Assembly (NCBI GenBank): GCA_001599715.1
Contig: BCHU01000015.1
Location: forward strand, 124,001-188,000
Length of the DNA stretch: 64,000 bases
Reading direction: 5' to 3'
Source: Phaeotremella fagi
Taxonomy: Eukaryota > Basidiomycota > Tremellomycetes > Tremellales > Phaeotremellaceae
Shown: positions 43,076 to 54,256 of the stretch, piece by piece
Layout of the letters: each line of letters starts with the position of its first letter
How positions within the stretch are numbered: position 1 is the first letter of the stretch
The notes under the pieces: model-generated
Database searches by the model: none
Told to the model about the DNA's origin: nothing
What the model saw: only the letters and a program-made list of their open reading frames with translations
Translations under genes and position numbers: made by a program

Positions 43076-43658
43076 ACCCACATCACATATCTTTGACGTA
43101 GTCAATACGTGTGAGGAGACGTTTGATGAAGAGGTCACGAATTTCAATTTAGTGTGTATTACAAGTTAAAGAGACAGTTGAGAAGATCAGAGTTTTTTTT
43201 CTATGTTTTAATTCAATTTGCTTACTTTAGTGTACATTCATGCTGTAAATAGCTTTTCATTATGTTACAGATCAATTTATTTCATTTTACCCCATGTGTT
43301 CACAGTGCTTCTTTCATGAGTGCACCATTCCCTTCCGTCGCTGATCTCACTTTGGAGAACGTTAACGAGGAAAATGCTACAGAACAATCCGAAGATCGTT
43401 CACAACAACCGTTTATTTTGATTCTCAGATGAGCCCAAAACGGAAGCTTTCAGAGAAAAAGATCGTTACTTGAGATTTGACTGTGTTTCCCTTTCAATTT
43501 CTGAAGCATTCTCGAGCTTTTGGCACCGCCACCCCGCACAGACCAACAACGTCGAAGATGCTCATGTAGACCTAACCCCTTTTCTTTCGTTCTTCCATTA
43601 TACTTTCATAGTCTGTCGATTATAGGTATCCTTATCATATCCCAAGCATCGATCCAAA
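43076..43658. other. Intergenic region between tandem paralogues
   Basis: About 580 bases. No complete gene; presumably the 3' UTR of one and promoter of the other member of the pair. Confidence 0.3.
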
Positions 43659-44487
43659 ATGTCATATTGTGAGTGTGCTCTCCTGTTTATTTTGTAACAC
43701 TAATTCGCAATTGTAGACAAAGTTTCTGAGAAGATAGGTTCATTGTTAGTTCTCGACACCCACGAATATGCTGGAATCAAGAAACACTCTTCAGTAGCTG
43801 TTTTACACAATGAAGAGAAACCATCAAATCACGTCGAAGCTGGTAACACCTTTGGTCCAAAATTCAATTTCATTCGATTCTGCGAACTCATCGACGACAC
43901 CACTTTGAAATTGCTACGAAGAGTTTATTTTAGAGGCGGGATTCAAGGTGGTCAATTTAAGAAGATGATGAAAGATATAGAAGAGAAGGTCAATATGGAG
44001 CTCGAAGAAATAGACAAAACCTATTCAAGTCTTCTCCCAGCGTGAGTGAATCTTAGTTTGTTTTATTAGATATTGGCGCTGAAGCATAAACAATCCAAGA
44101 TACATCGCACTTAGCGACAACGGTCTTCCAACTGAATTTGCAACACAATTCCAGAAGACTCGAGAGTCAATGAACGAAAGAATCAAGATGGACAAAAACA
44201 CTTACGCTATTTACATCCCTCTGGGCTATTGTCATCCAGGACAAGAAGACGAATGGAAAATCACAGTTGAAAGAAGATCTTTGAAGGAACCTTTTCAAGT
44301 TCAGCCTGGTGATGTTTTATTCGCATCTTTCGTTCAAGACGATTTTTTAAAGATTAATTATGATGTGACTGAGGAGGATTTTAAATTTATTGTCATGTAC
44401 TTCAAACCTGGCGATGGAATTGTGGGTGATTCCTTCCATCAGATGATTGCTGACGTTGGTAGGAATCCATTCGTAAGCCAGAATTGA
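43659..44487 (+). CDS. Hypothetical protein, 240 aa (tandem pair member 2)
   Basis: Three exons (43659-43668, 43717-44041, 44100-44487); the first carries only ten coding bases (Met-Ser-Tyr and one base). The protein reads MSYYKVSEKIGSLLVLDTHE, FGPKFNFIRFCELIDDTTLK, a helical linker KKMMKDIEEKVNMELEEIDK, and a C-terminal core (YAIYIPLGYCHPGQEDEW; VQPGDVLFASFVQDDFLKI; FIVMYFKPGDGIVGDSFHQM) that matches the preceding gene. The same-strand arrangement and shared core point to an old tandem duplication. It lacks the His/Cys tail of its neighbour, unless a further 3' exon has been missed. No known family. Confidence 0.6.
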
Positions 44488-45371
44488 AGAACAAAGGGAT
44501 CTGAGAAGTTCCATCGGGCTTGTCATCAGACGGATGGAGCAGTGAAGATGAACCTGAGGTAGTAAGTACTCTTTTGTCTAGAGATTCAAAGGGTCAAAGG
44601 TTTATGATGAGTGTTAACGACCTAGAAAGATCTCACTCCCTGCTTCTCCAATTCGAATTACAAAAAGAATATTCGTCGAAGAAGAAGAAGATCTAAGTGT
44701 GAGTGATCTTCTTAGACCACCAAGGTGTGAACGATTTGTGATGAGTATTAACGATCTAAGAAGAGTCCACCCCCGAAAAGGATGTTTTTTGGTAAGGGTT
44801 CTAGAGATGTCAGTTCACTTCTTTTCAACATGATCGGAAGTTTCAATGCTTAATGGTCAGTACAAACAGAAGCTGAAAAACTCTACTCGATCTAGTGGTT
44901 TTGATTCAAAGGCGGTCTATGCTTCTATCCTGAAGACGTGTGCTATGCGAGCTCCGAATTCGAGAGATGGTATTCGTAAATGAATGATTTCTGATCAGTA
45001 TTTTTCGTTTACACAGGTCAGGTTTCCGAGAAACCTGCAATCCCATATTGATCTTTTAACTTATTTCCCCCCTTTTTATGGAAAAGTTCTTTTCTTTTTA
45101 CACTTACACACTCTCTTTTCCACTTCAACATTTATCCTTACGATTTACAACATGTATAATAGGCGAGATTTTTCCGAGATGCTACAGTATTTTTCCAATT
45201 TAACCTTGTTCGCCGACATCCGCCTCTAACCTGGTCACGCCATAATCAACAATATATGGGCGGTAAGAAAAAGGTGCATAACCGGGAGTTCATAGCGGAT
45301 CAGATCTACTACATCCTCTTAAAGGATTAAATTTCAACAACTTTTATTCCATTCCCAACCATCATACCAAG
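44488..45371. other. Intergenic region with a short direct repeat
   Basis: About 880 bases. Two imperfect copies of a 23-base sequence (GATGAGTGTTAACGACCTAGAA at 44606-44628 and its variant at 44740-44762, which differs by A for G and T for C) lie 134 bases apart. A + frame at 44984-45229 is hydrophobic but has no supporting homology. The rest resembles promoter DNA of the following gene. Confidence 0.35.
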
Positions 45372-47358
45372 ATGCCTCTGAGACCAACACAGATCTTGAG
45401 ACAATCCCTTCCACTGAAAGCAGGTCCTAAACCAAGAGCCTACACCTCCCCTTCCCCACCACCCCCACCACCTCCACCTAGATCCACCAGATGGGGTTAC
45501 AATTTCAATCCATATCAACTAGCCATCCTAACTGGATTCACAATAACAGGATCAGTAGCGTTCGGCTACATGGTGAACGATTATCTCAATACCACCAAAG
45601 TCTCAAAAGAACTTCTAGCGACTCATTTGATCGATTCGAAAATCGCTAAACAGTTGCAAAAGAATAATCAACCTACGTACGGTAGTTTGGACGATTATCA
45701 ATCTGCTATCAAAGAGTTGTATACTTTGTTTGATGGGTTAGGTAAAAAAGATAAGATATCGACGGACGATGAGGATCTTGTGACTCATGGTGTTTCCGAT
45801 TGGTCTTATCATGAAGCTAAAAAACCTACTGTGGTAGTTTGGGCTGATAGTGCTGAGGAGATTCAACAGATTGTTAAAATAGCTACTAAATGGAAGGTTC
45901 CTATTACACCTTTCTCAGGTGGTACGAGTTTAGAAGGTCATTTCAGTTCGGTATGTAACAAGTATAGACTTCACTGACATGTAGCCGTACGGGGGAATCA
46001 GCTTAGACGTTAGTGGGATGGACAAGATTTTACGGGTATCAGAAGCTGATGGAGATGTGACCGTTCAACCTGGTGTTAAATGGGAAGATCTTAATGCTTA
46101 TCTCAAATCCAAAAATATACCTTTGTTCTTCCCTTTGGATCCTGGACCTGGGGCTACGATCGGTGGAATGATGGGAACAGGTTGTTCTGGAACTAACGCT
46201 GTTAGATATGGTACAGCTAAAGCTGAATGGTTTTTGAATGCGGTATGTAGATTATGGTTGGTAGTTATTAACGTTCAGACTGTGGTACTACCTTCTGGTG
46301 AAATCATCAAAACTCGTTCAAGGGCTCGTAAATCATCTGCTGGATTTGACGCTACTAAAATCTTTATTGGTGCTGAAGGAACTTTGGGTATCGTCACGGA
46401 ACTTACGTTGAGACTTGCTCCGTTGTTACCAACAAAATGTGCAGTAGTTACCTTCAATGGAGTAGAGGAAGCTGTCAGGGCTGCTACTGAAGTGTAAGTT
46501 CTGATTTAGACCTAGCTGATATCAGTGTAAACGCCGGTTTCCCAGTTCGTAAGTCAACCTCCAAACCCAACTGACATCAGAATGTGTCGAATACCTAGAT
46601 ACCCTAACGATAGAAGCCATCAACAAAGGTGGTCTAGCAGGACGTCAATACACCCCAGCCGAAAGTCTCTTCTTCAAATTCCAGGGTTCACCAGAATCAA
46701 TGGCAGAAGTAGCTAAAAACGTTCAGAAACTAACTGGGAAACATGGTGGAAAGAATTTCGAATTTTCAAAATCTGATAAAGAAGCTGAACAACTTTGGCA
46801 AGGTAGAAAAGCTGCTTTGTGGAGTGTGATTGCTTTGCGTGATGATGCTAGGGTTTGGACTACTGATGTTTGGTAGGTTTCAACGTTCGTTTAGTGCTGA
46901 TTGTAGCGTCCCTATTTCTGCTTTACCTCAATTGGTTAGGGAGACTCGGGAAGATTTTGATAGACGTGGTTTAACTGCTTGTCATTTTGGGTAGGTGGTA
47001 TGTCTATGGATTTAGCTGATGACAGTCATGTGGGTGATGGGAATTGTCATTCGTTAGCACTTTTCTCTAGTGACGAAGAATTGGAGAGAGTGAAAGACGC
47101 TGTTCATGAAATGGTATGGAGAGCGATCAGGTTAGACGGTACATGTACAGGTGAACATGGTGTTGGAACGGGTAAAGTTGAATATCTGGAGACTGAATTG
47201 GGAGTGGGAACTGTGAATCTGATGGAAACCATTAAAAGGACTGGTAAGTGGTTGGAGTGGTTTGATTGGCTTTTGCTGACGATTTTTGTTTAGTTGATCC
47301 ATATAATCTTTTCAATCCTGGTAAGATTTATCCAAACATTCAACCCAATCATTCGTAG
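45372..47358 (+). CDS. DLD1: D-lactate dehydrogenase (cytochrome), mitochondrial FAD enzyme
   Basis: Eight exons (45372-45950, 45985-46242, 46279-46493, 46526-46548, 46581-46872, 46907-46990, 47026-47243, 47294-47358) encode 577 residues, close to yeast Dld1 (587). The first about 30 residues are basic and Ser/Pro-rich, like a mitochondrial presequence, and a hydrophobic segment at about 50-70 (LAILTGFTITGSVAFGYMV) would anchor it in the inner membrane. The FAD-binding domain includes PFSGGTSLEGHFSSPYGGIS and GATIGGMMGTGCSGTNAVRYG; the C-terminal domain has GHVGDGNCHSL and CTGEHGVGTGK with flavin-site His residues. Oxidises D-lactate to pyruvate and passes electrons to cytochrome c. The N-terminus also contains an eight-proline run. 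The first intron is 34 nt. Confidence 0.95.
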
Positions 47359-47917
47359 ATATATGTTGTATGCATGATGTCTATCTTTCCCAATAAGAGG
47401 TATAATGACACCACCCCCCATTGTATCCACTAGGAATTGCTCGGCATTAAGCGGTGACCTGTAAAGGTAGTAGCAGTATTCATTTCCGTCCTCATATAAT
47501 CATTTACCTATCATTCGTCAATTCATACTTGATAGCGACGACGACATCAACGATAACGACAAACTGGCTTTTGGCAGTGAAGAAGTAGTGGTGTTTCTTG
47601 TTATAGCATAATATAAATAACATATCATCAGCATCGCATTTCATTCGACCACACACAATAATCACCCTACACACCGCTTGAAAAAATTCTTATCACTCTC
47701 GTTCTCTCTGTCATCCGCAAATTTCATTGTATGTCTTGTATAGCTGTTAATAACTACATTGACATCTTTTAAATCAACAGATACAACATCCTTATCTCAC
47801 GTATGAACTATTGTTCAGTCTTTAAATCGAGTCACTCGAAAAATTTGATTCCAACGACGCGATACTCCCAATCGATATTCACATCCATCTCCTCATCGAC
47901 CCAAACATAATCTCAAA
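47359..47917. other. Intergenic region
   Basis: About 560 bases, T/A-rich and without a supported gene. Probable 3' UTR of one gene and promoter of the next. Confidence 0.3.
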
Positions 47918-50185
47918 ATGTCACAATCACAATCAGATCCTGATCCACACCAACCTGAACCATCTAGTTCGAAACTCCCATCCCAATCAACTCCAACATC
48001 GTCATCTCCACCCAACCCAGATTCCTTTTATACATTCACCAATCGAAGCGAACATCAAGATTCAAATTTCAAACCTTCATCGTTAATACCCCAAGATCTA
48101 CCTGAACCCCCGTTATCATTAAGAGAACCACCTGGACCAGATATAATCCCAGCCACTAGATTATCGTTATCAGAATTCAGGTTACAGGAGGGTGCAGCGG
48201 TTCGAGCAAGTAAATTAAGAGATTTATGGGAAAGTTTACCAACTTTACCTCAACCTTGTGATGGACCTACTGCTACTCAGAAAATGAAATTACCTGGTCA
48301 AGATACTTTGACTGCATTGAGTCCAGAGAGGGCTGAGAGGTTACGTAAATTGTATGAAGAGGAGTTGGTTAGACAGGTTGGGAAGAGTCGACCGGACGCT
48401 AGACTTTGGGGTGGGGCTGATGATTTGGAACCTGAGATGAAGGGCGTTGGTGGTAAAGGTATCGCATGGGGTGATTTTAGGTGGGTCAATTTCGATTTCA
48501 AGATGGTGGCTGACGATTTTGTAGACGTTTTTTGTGGGATCAAGAACGTCAGTTGTGGGATCTGTTTCAAGAATTAGATAAAAACGGTGATGGAAGATTA
48601 GACGCTGGTGAAATGAGGGCTGCGTTATCTAGAGCTGGTATCGATATCACTCCAACTACAGTTCGTGACTTGGTCAGACATCTTGCAAGTGGTACTTTAA
48701 CTGGTAAACCCAAATCATCACCTGGAACAGCTGAACCAATGTACATTACATTTCCTGAATTCAGAGATTTCTTGATCATGTTACCAAGGAAACCTAACGC
48801 TTTCGAGATTTATAAATGTAAGTTGGGGTTATTTTTTAGGAGGGTTGAGACTGATGAATGATGAAATTAGTTTATCAAGTTAGAAAAAGATTTAGTGATG
48901 GTAGAGGAGCGGCTAGAGTTGATAAAGAAGGTGATATCAATGTATCGTTTCCCAAGGGACCTGGATCACCTGAGCAATCAACTGCGTCTGTGTTGTTTGG
49001 TTCACAAAAGAAGGATACAGATGAGAAAGATGATTTCGCTGATCAGGTCGACGAAACTGTTACGGAAGATAGACATGAGGCTTGGAGATTCTTGTTGGCA
49101 GGTGGTATAGCCGGTGGTGGTGAGTTCGATACGATGAGATTGGTTATTGACGTTTAGTCTCTCGAACTGTTACTGCACCGTTTGATAGATTAAAAGTTTA
49201 TTTGATTACCACAAACACACCTTCGATAACGTCCTCGAAAGGTCAGATGCATTCTGCGAAAACCGCTCTGGCCAATCTATGGGGTGCAGTCATGAGAATA
49301 TATATCGATGGAGGTGGATTGAAAGCGTTCTGGGTGGGGAACGGATTGAACGTAACAAAGATTTTCCCAGTGGGTACCTTTCTGTAATATACTCGTATCA
49401 CGTTCTAACACCCGCGTTCAACAGGAATCAGCGATCAAATTCGTTTCATACGAACAATCGAAAAAATTCTTGGCTAAATATTGGGATAAAGTATCTGACC
49501 CTACTGAACTATCTTCATCATCGAGATTCATAGCTGGTGGGATTGGTGGTATCACCTCGCAATTCTCTATTTATGGTTTAGAAACTTTGAAAACTAGAGT
49601 TCAGAGTGATGTCGGTCCTGCACAGGGTACGAGGGCTATTATACAGACGGCAAAGACAATGTGGAAGACTGGTGGGATCAGGGCTTATTATCGTGGATTG
49701 ACTGTAGGTCTTTGATTTCTTTTCATTGGGATGGTACTGACGATGGGTTAGCTCGGTTTGATTGGAGTGTTCCCTTATTCAGCGATCGACATGGGAACTT
49801 ATGAAACTCTTAAAACTGCTTATTGTAGATCAACTGGTGTGGATGAACCACCTGTATTTGCGGTCTTATCATTTGGGGCGTTATCAGGATCAATAGGAGC
49901 GTCATCGGTTTATCGTAAGTCCATCAAATGTTTTATTTTCAAATCAAAAACTGAAAACAAACCGTCACAGCAATCAACCTCTTAAGAACGAGACTCCAAG
50001 CATCAGGTTCATCAGGTCATCCACAGAAATATACAGGTTTCTTAGACGTCGCCCAACAAACTTTAGCTAAAGAAGGTTGGAGAGGTTTGTATAAAGGTTT
50101 GTTACCTTCTATATTGAAAGTTGGACCGGCTGTTGGTGTCAGTTGGATCGTTTATGAGGATTGTAAGAGAAGATTAGGTGTTTAG
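47918..50185 (+). CDS. Ca2+-dependent mitochondrial carrier (SCaMC/ATP-Mg-Pi type)
   Basis: Seven exons (47918-48480, 48525-48817, 48871-49119, 49158-49369, 49425-49703, 49752-49914, 49971-50185) encode 657 residues. The N-terminal regulatory part is Pro/Ser-rich and then carries an EF-hand at about 206-217 (DKNGDGRLDAGE). The C-terminal part has three mitochondrial-carrier repeats, with PFDRLKVYL, YGLETLKTRVQ and PINLLRTRLQ in the expected places (PxDxxKxRxQ-like), plus GLKAFWVGNGLNVTKIFP. SCaMC carriers exchange ATP-Mg for phosphate across the inner membrane when cytosolic Ca2+ rises. Longer than yeast Sal1 (494 aa), largely from the disordered N-terminus. Only one strong EF-hand is visible; others have degenerated. 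Confidence 0.93.
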
Positions 50186-50601
50186 GGACAGGGGGGTAGG
50201 GGTAAATGGGCATTTAATCAATTTCTTTAGCATTGTTATGAACATTTTTTTTTTGTACTGCAGCAAAAGTCCGTTTCAAATACAATTGAAACTATACGAC
50301 AATGAACTCATGCGTAGGATCTAGTACGGTACGTCATTTGTTGACATGTGTCGTAGTCAATTTAATTGCGGCAAACGAAGAAAGTGAAACCAGGATCCCA
50401 AGGACATTCCCATTCCGTAAGCGAGCCGCAGCGTTGCCGCAGTATTGAAAAATTGATTTTTTTTGGAAAGAGTGATAAAACCTCGTTTCGACGCGTCAAA
50501 GACTAATCGCAGTAGAATCTTTGCAGTGCATACAAATCCAGATATAATAGAGAGATGCAAGGTCATGTAAAACTCATTCTTTCTTTCTACAACTTCACTA
50601 G
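50186..50601. other. Intergenic region
   Basis: About 415 bases; a leftward open frame (50357-50611) has no coding features. Probable promoter of the GH16 gene. Confidence 0.3.
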
Positions 50602-51999
50602 ATGAAATCAATTACTACTGTTTCAGGAATTCCGTTTGTGGCGTTGGGTTTGGTATCTTTGTTACCGGGTTGTTTGGGTACGGGGACGACACCGCTTGTT
50701 AGGTCTTATGAAGGGTCTAGTTTTTTTGATCGATGGGTGAGTGGGACTGGGGGTGGGTTGGACTGATTGGTTATTAGACTTATTATGGGAATTACGATAA
50801 TACGACAGAAGGGGATGCGGAGGTATGTTCAGCGACTATCTTCCAAATTTATACTGTATTCTAATTTTTGACCTCAGTTCGTCAATAAATCAGTAGCCAC
50901 CTCAACCCCAAAATTGACATATATAAACACGGCCGGTAACGCCATTATCAAAGTCGACAACACGTCGACAGTAGCGTACAACTATAAACGGGACACTATC
51001 AAGATCTTATCTGAGGATACGTATGACGTGGGCAGTGTTTGGGTGTTGGACGTGCTGCATTTGCCTTATGGGTGTAGTGTCTGGCCTGGATTTTGGAGTT
51101 ATTCGAGAGCTGGGACTTGGCCTGAGGGCGGGGAGATTGATACGATTGAAGGTGTGAATAATCAGGTATCTAATCAGATGGCGTTGCATACCGAGGATGG
51201 GTGAGTTTTAATCCCATTTCGTGACATTGAATATTCATGTTGATATGGTTTAGATGTTCCATCACATCTTCGACTACTGCTTATACGGGAATAGTAAATA
51301 ACACATCGTGTTATTACGAAGACAATTCCAATTCCGGTTGTGGAATCACCACTTCCGACTCTAAATCTTACGGATCAGCTTTCGCAGAAAACGGTGGTGG
51401 AGTGTTCGTCACTGAACTAGCTGAAACAGGGGTTTCCATATGGTTCTTCGAAAGGGCTAGTATCCCCACGGCGATATCTTCCGCGAATTCGACTATCGAC
51501 ACGAGGAGTCTGGGAACACCTTCGGGTTTCTGGAGTAGTTCCGGTTGTACGATTGATACATTCTTCGAAGCCCAGACTTTGGTTTTTGATATTACTTTGG
51601 TATGTCTTCCTGCCTTCAATTTAGACTTTTTTTCATTGACGATGTGGTGGGTAGTGTGGAAGTTGGGCTGGTGTTTCTTCGATACTCGCTTCAACTGGTT
51701 GTTCAGCTTTGACTGGATCGGCGACTTGTTATACGACCTACGTTCTGGATTCAAGTAATTACGATGATGCCTATGTAAGTCAGGAACCCTGAGTTAAGTA
51801 ATACGGTATAAGCTGATAAGTGTGGTTGAAACAGTTCGAAATTCAATATCTCAAAGTTTATTCTAATTCTACTTCGAATACAACTAGTTCTTCTGCTGCT
51901 GCTACCTCCAATGGTGTTTCTGCTGTTTCATTACCTGGTTTGTCTGGGGTTGGAGGTTTGGTTGGAGGGTTGTTGATCGCTTTCTTGTTGGTTTTATAG
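50602..51999 (+). CDS. GH16 beta-glucanase/transglycosylase, probable GPI protein
   Basis: Six exons (50602-50736, 50778-50822, 50878-51200, 51254-51599, 51655-51774, 51835-51999) encode 377 residues. A signal peptide (MKSITTVSGIPFVALGLVSL) is followed by the GH16 fold with the catalytic motif GGEIDTIEGV (nucleophile and acid/base Glu around Asp, E-x-D-x-x-E) and WPGFWSYSRAGTWPEGG. Eight or more Cys suggest disulphides. The C-terminus is Ser/Thr/Ala-rich and ends in a hydrophobic tail (GGLVGGLLIAFLLVL), as in GPI-anchored cell-wall enzymes. It would hydrolyse or rearrange beta-1,3/1,4(1,6)-glucan at the cell surface, possibly in wall remodelling. Several N-glycosylation sites (NTT, NTS, NKS, NST) are present. 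Confidence 0.9.
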
Positions 52000-52799
52000 A
52001 TTAGAAAGAGGAGTCGATTTTTAAAATGGAGTTGATGTATTAAGTGTTTTTCTGGATGATGTCTCGCTTCTTTACACACAGTAGTATAGTAGGAGAAAGG
52101 AGAAAGGAGCCAAAACTGAGCAATGTAACTAAAGATTTGAGATATTGAAGAAGAAAGTGTTCTGAAATTATGAGTTTGAGAAGAAAAGTCAAGAGGTATT
52201 CGGGATAATTAGTGGACATTCTAGAACATTCAATCGTTCGATACTGTATATGCATATTGATATGTATAGAACAAACACAGAAAATGTCTAGCCACGATCT
52301 AGACAGATTTATCGTTGACCGTCCCAGTTTGCGAGAAATCTCTGAGAACACTGAGTAGATCATGCTTTCTTGGTCTCTGAACGTGGGTGAGCTCATGGTG
52401 AGGATCTCGTCTGCTCTCGGTCTCTTACAATGTGAGCTATCGCTACGCTAAACCCAACACACAAGACTGTGTGATATACCTAACCACTGTAACCATAAAA
52501 AACCAACTGCCACTTGTGCCACTTGCCAATTCTCCGAAAAGTATATATAGGCTCACCAGTTGAACGCCCCCCCTCCTTCTTCCTTTTACTACCATTTTAC
52601 TACTAGACAAATACGTATACTTATAATCCATCCAGTCTCATTCTATCATTCATCCTATACCATACCTTCTGAAAGCACGTCACTAAGGATACCACCAATC
52701 AACTCACCCAACTCACCAAAAAAAAACATCTACCAACTCCAAATCAACCCTACAACACTTGTTGACTCAACCCAATCACCAATCACCTTGCCACCCATC
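52000..52799. other. Intergenic region, TBP promoter side
   Basis: About 800 bases; the left part is 3' flanking sequence of the glucanase gene, the right part holds the TBP promoter with a TATA-box candidate. A leftward open frame at 52040-52396 is unsupported. Confidence 0.35.
52542..52549 (+). promoter_or_regulatory. TATA-box candidate upstream of TBP
   Basis: TATATATA, 251 bases before the TBP start codon, matches the TATA consensus TATAWAWR well. Followed by a pyrimidine-rich leader (CCCCCCCTCCTTCTTCC near 52568). The distance allows a leader of about 150-200 nt. Confidence 0.5.
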
Positions 52800-53777
52800 A
52801 TGAATCATCTCGCTCTCCCAGGTCAAAACCCCACTGCATCAGGTTCATCCTCTTTCGGACCATCATCCACCTCCGGGGCGTCGTCATCCAAAAGAACAGA
52901 CGAGAAACACGATGAAGAAGAAGAATTGAGAGAATTACAAAATCAGAATCAAGTCAAGGGTGGGATGTCTGATAAAGCTTTGGTTGGGGTTCCAGAGATA
53001 ACGGCTGTACAAGGTTTGGTACCTACGTTACAGTAAGTTTGCTCGTGTTCTGGTGTGCAAAGTGGACGTGACAGCGGTGTTGAATTTTCTTGATAGAAAT
53101 ATCGTCGCTACTGTCAATTTGGAGTGTAGATTGGATCTAAAAACTATAGCTCTGCACGCTAGAAATGCAGAGTACAATCCAAAAGTAAGTAAATCCTTTG
53201 ATCAATATCAGTGACATCACTAACTTCAACCACCAGCGTTTCGCAGCTGTAGTCATGCGTATCAGAGATCCCAAAACAACAGCTTTAATATTCGCCTCTG
53301 GGAAAATGGTAGTTACAGGAGCGAAATCAGAGGATGACAGTCGATTGGCATCGAGGAAATATGCTAGGATAATTCAGAAACTTGGGTTCGACGCGAAATT
53401 CGCTGAATTCAAAATCCAAAATATCGTTGGTAGTTGCGATGTCAAATTCCCTATTCGATTGGAAGGTCTGGCGTTCAGTCATGGTGCTTTCAGTAGTTAT
53501 GAACCCGAGGTGGGTTGGGTTTGTGGTTATGATAGAGTCGTACTGATTCATTGTTTAGTTGTTCCCCGGTCTCATTTATAGAATGATGAAACCGAAAGTC
53601 GTTTTACTGATTTTCGTTTCTGGGAAAATCGTTTTAACTGGTGCTAAAGTTAGAGAAGAGATTTATATGGCTTTCAATCAGATATATTCAGTTTTAGCTG
53701 GTGAGTTGGGTGCTATCTTTGAAGTGATTCGTTCATGTTTGTTGATGAATTTGATAGAATTCCGTAAGGAACCATAA
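52800..53777 (+). CDS. SPT15: TATA-binding protein
   Basis: Five exons (52800-53032, 53097-53184, 53237-53509, 53559-53700, 53758-53777) give 251 residues. A variable Ser/Gly/acidic N-terminus (about 70 residues) precedes the two direct TBP repeats: [20 protein letters not shown] with [20 protein letters not shown] and [19 protein letters not shown]; then [20 protein letters not shown], the second saddle half [20 protein letters not shown] and [20 protein letters not shown]. Most DNA-intercalating Phe and contacting residues are in the expected places. TBP nucleates Pol I, II and III preinitiation complexes. The final exon encodes only EFRKEP, consistent with the conserved end of fungal TBPs. 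Confidence 0.95.
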
Positions 53778-54256
53778 CACCAGATATCCATCCACCTCTC
53801 TTTGTTCTCCACCATACACCACCCTCCCATGTAAAAAAATTCGTTCCACTCAGCATAATCCAAGTATCCCCTTGGTCCCTTTTCTGATGTCATTAATCTA
53901 CATCCTCGTATTATTTTTAGAGATTTAACGAAACGGTTGACAGCAGATGTCAATCTGATTTAAAAACAGATTCAGTATTCATTTAACCTCTAAATAGAAT
54001 TCAATCCTTTCTCTGTGTGATTCTACTTTACTTTTATTTCTGTTCATTTTATTCTTCAGGTCTTTAGGCTCTGGGTGTCTGTCTATGTACGCCTCTGTGA
54101 CATGTCCAAACGAGCATTGGTAGCGATTGAGAGATGAAATTCATAAGGGATGAAAGCCATGTAAATTTACTTACCTTTTCATTATGCATAACTTAACCTC
54201 GGTCATCTTCAAGAAACATGAATCCAATCTTGTAACTCCAACATCCAACATCCACC
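53778..54256. other. Intergenic region
   Basis: About 480 bases downstream of TBP; a leftward open frame crosses it without any recognisable motif. Considered non-coding. Confidence 0.3.

Noticed and set aside
50357..50611. 84-codon leftward frame upstream of GH16
   Set aside because: Lies over the promoter and start codon of GH16, no homology-like features.
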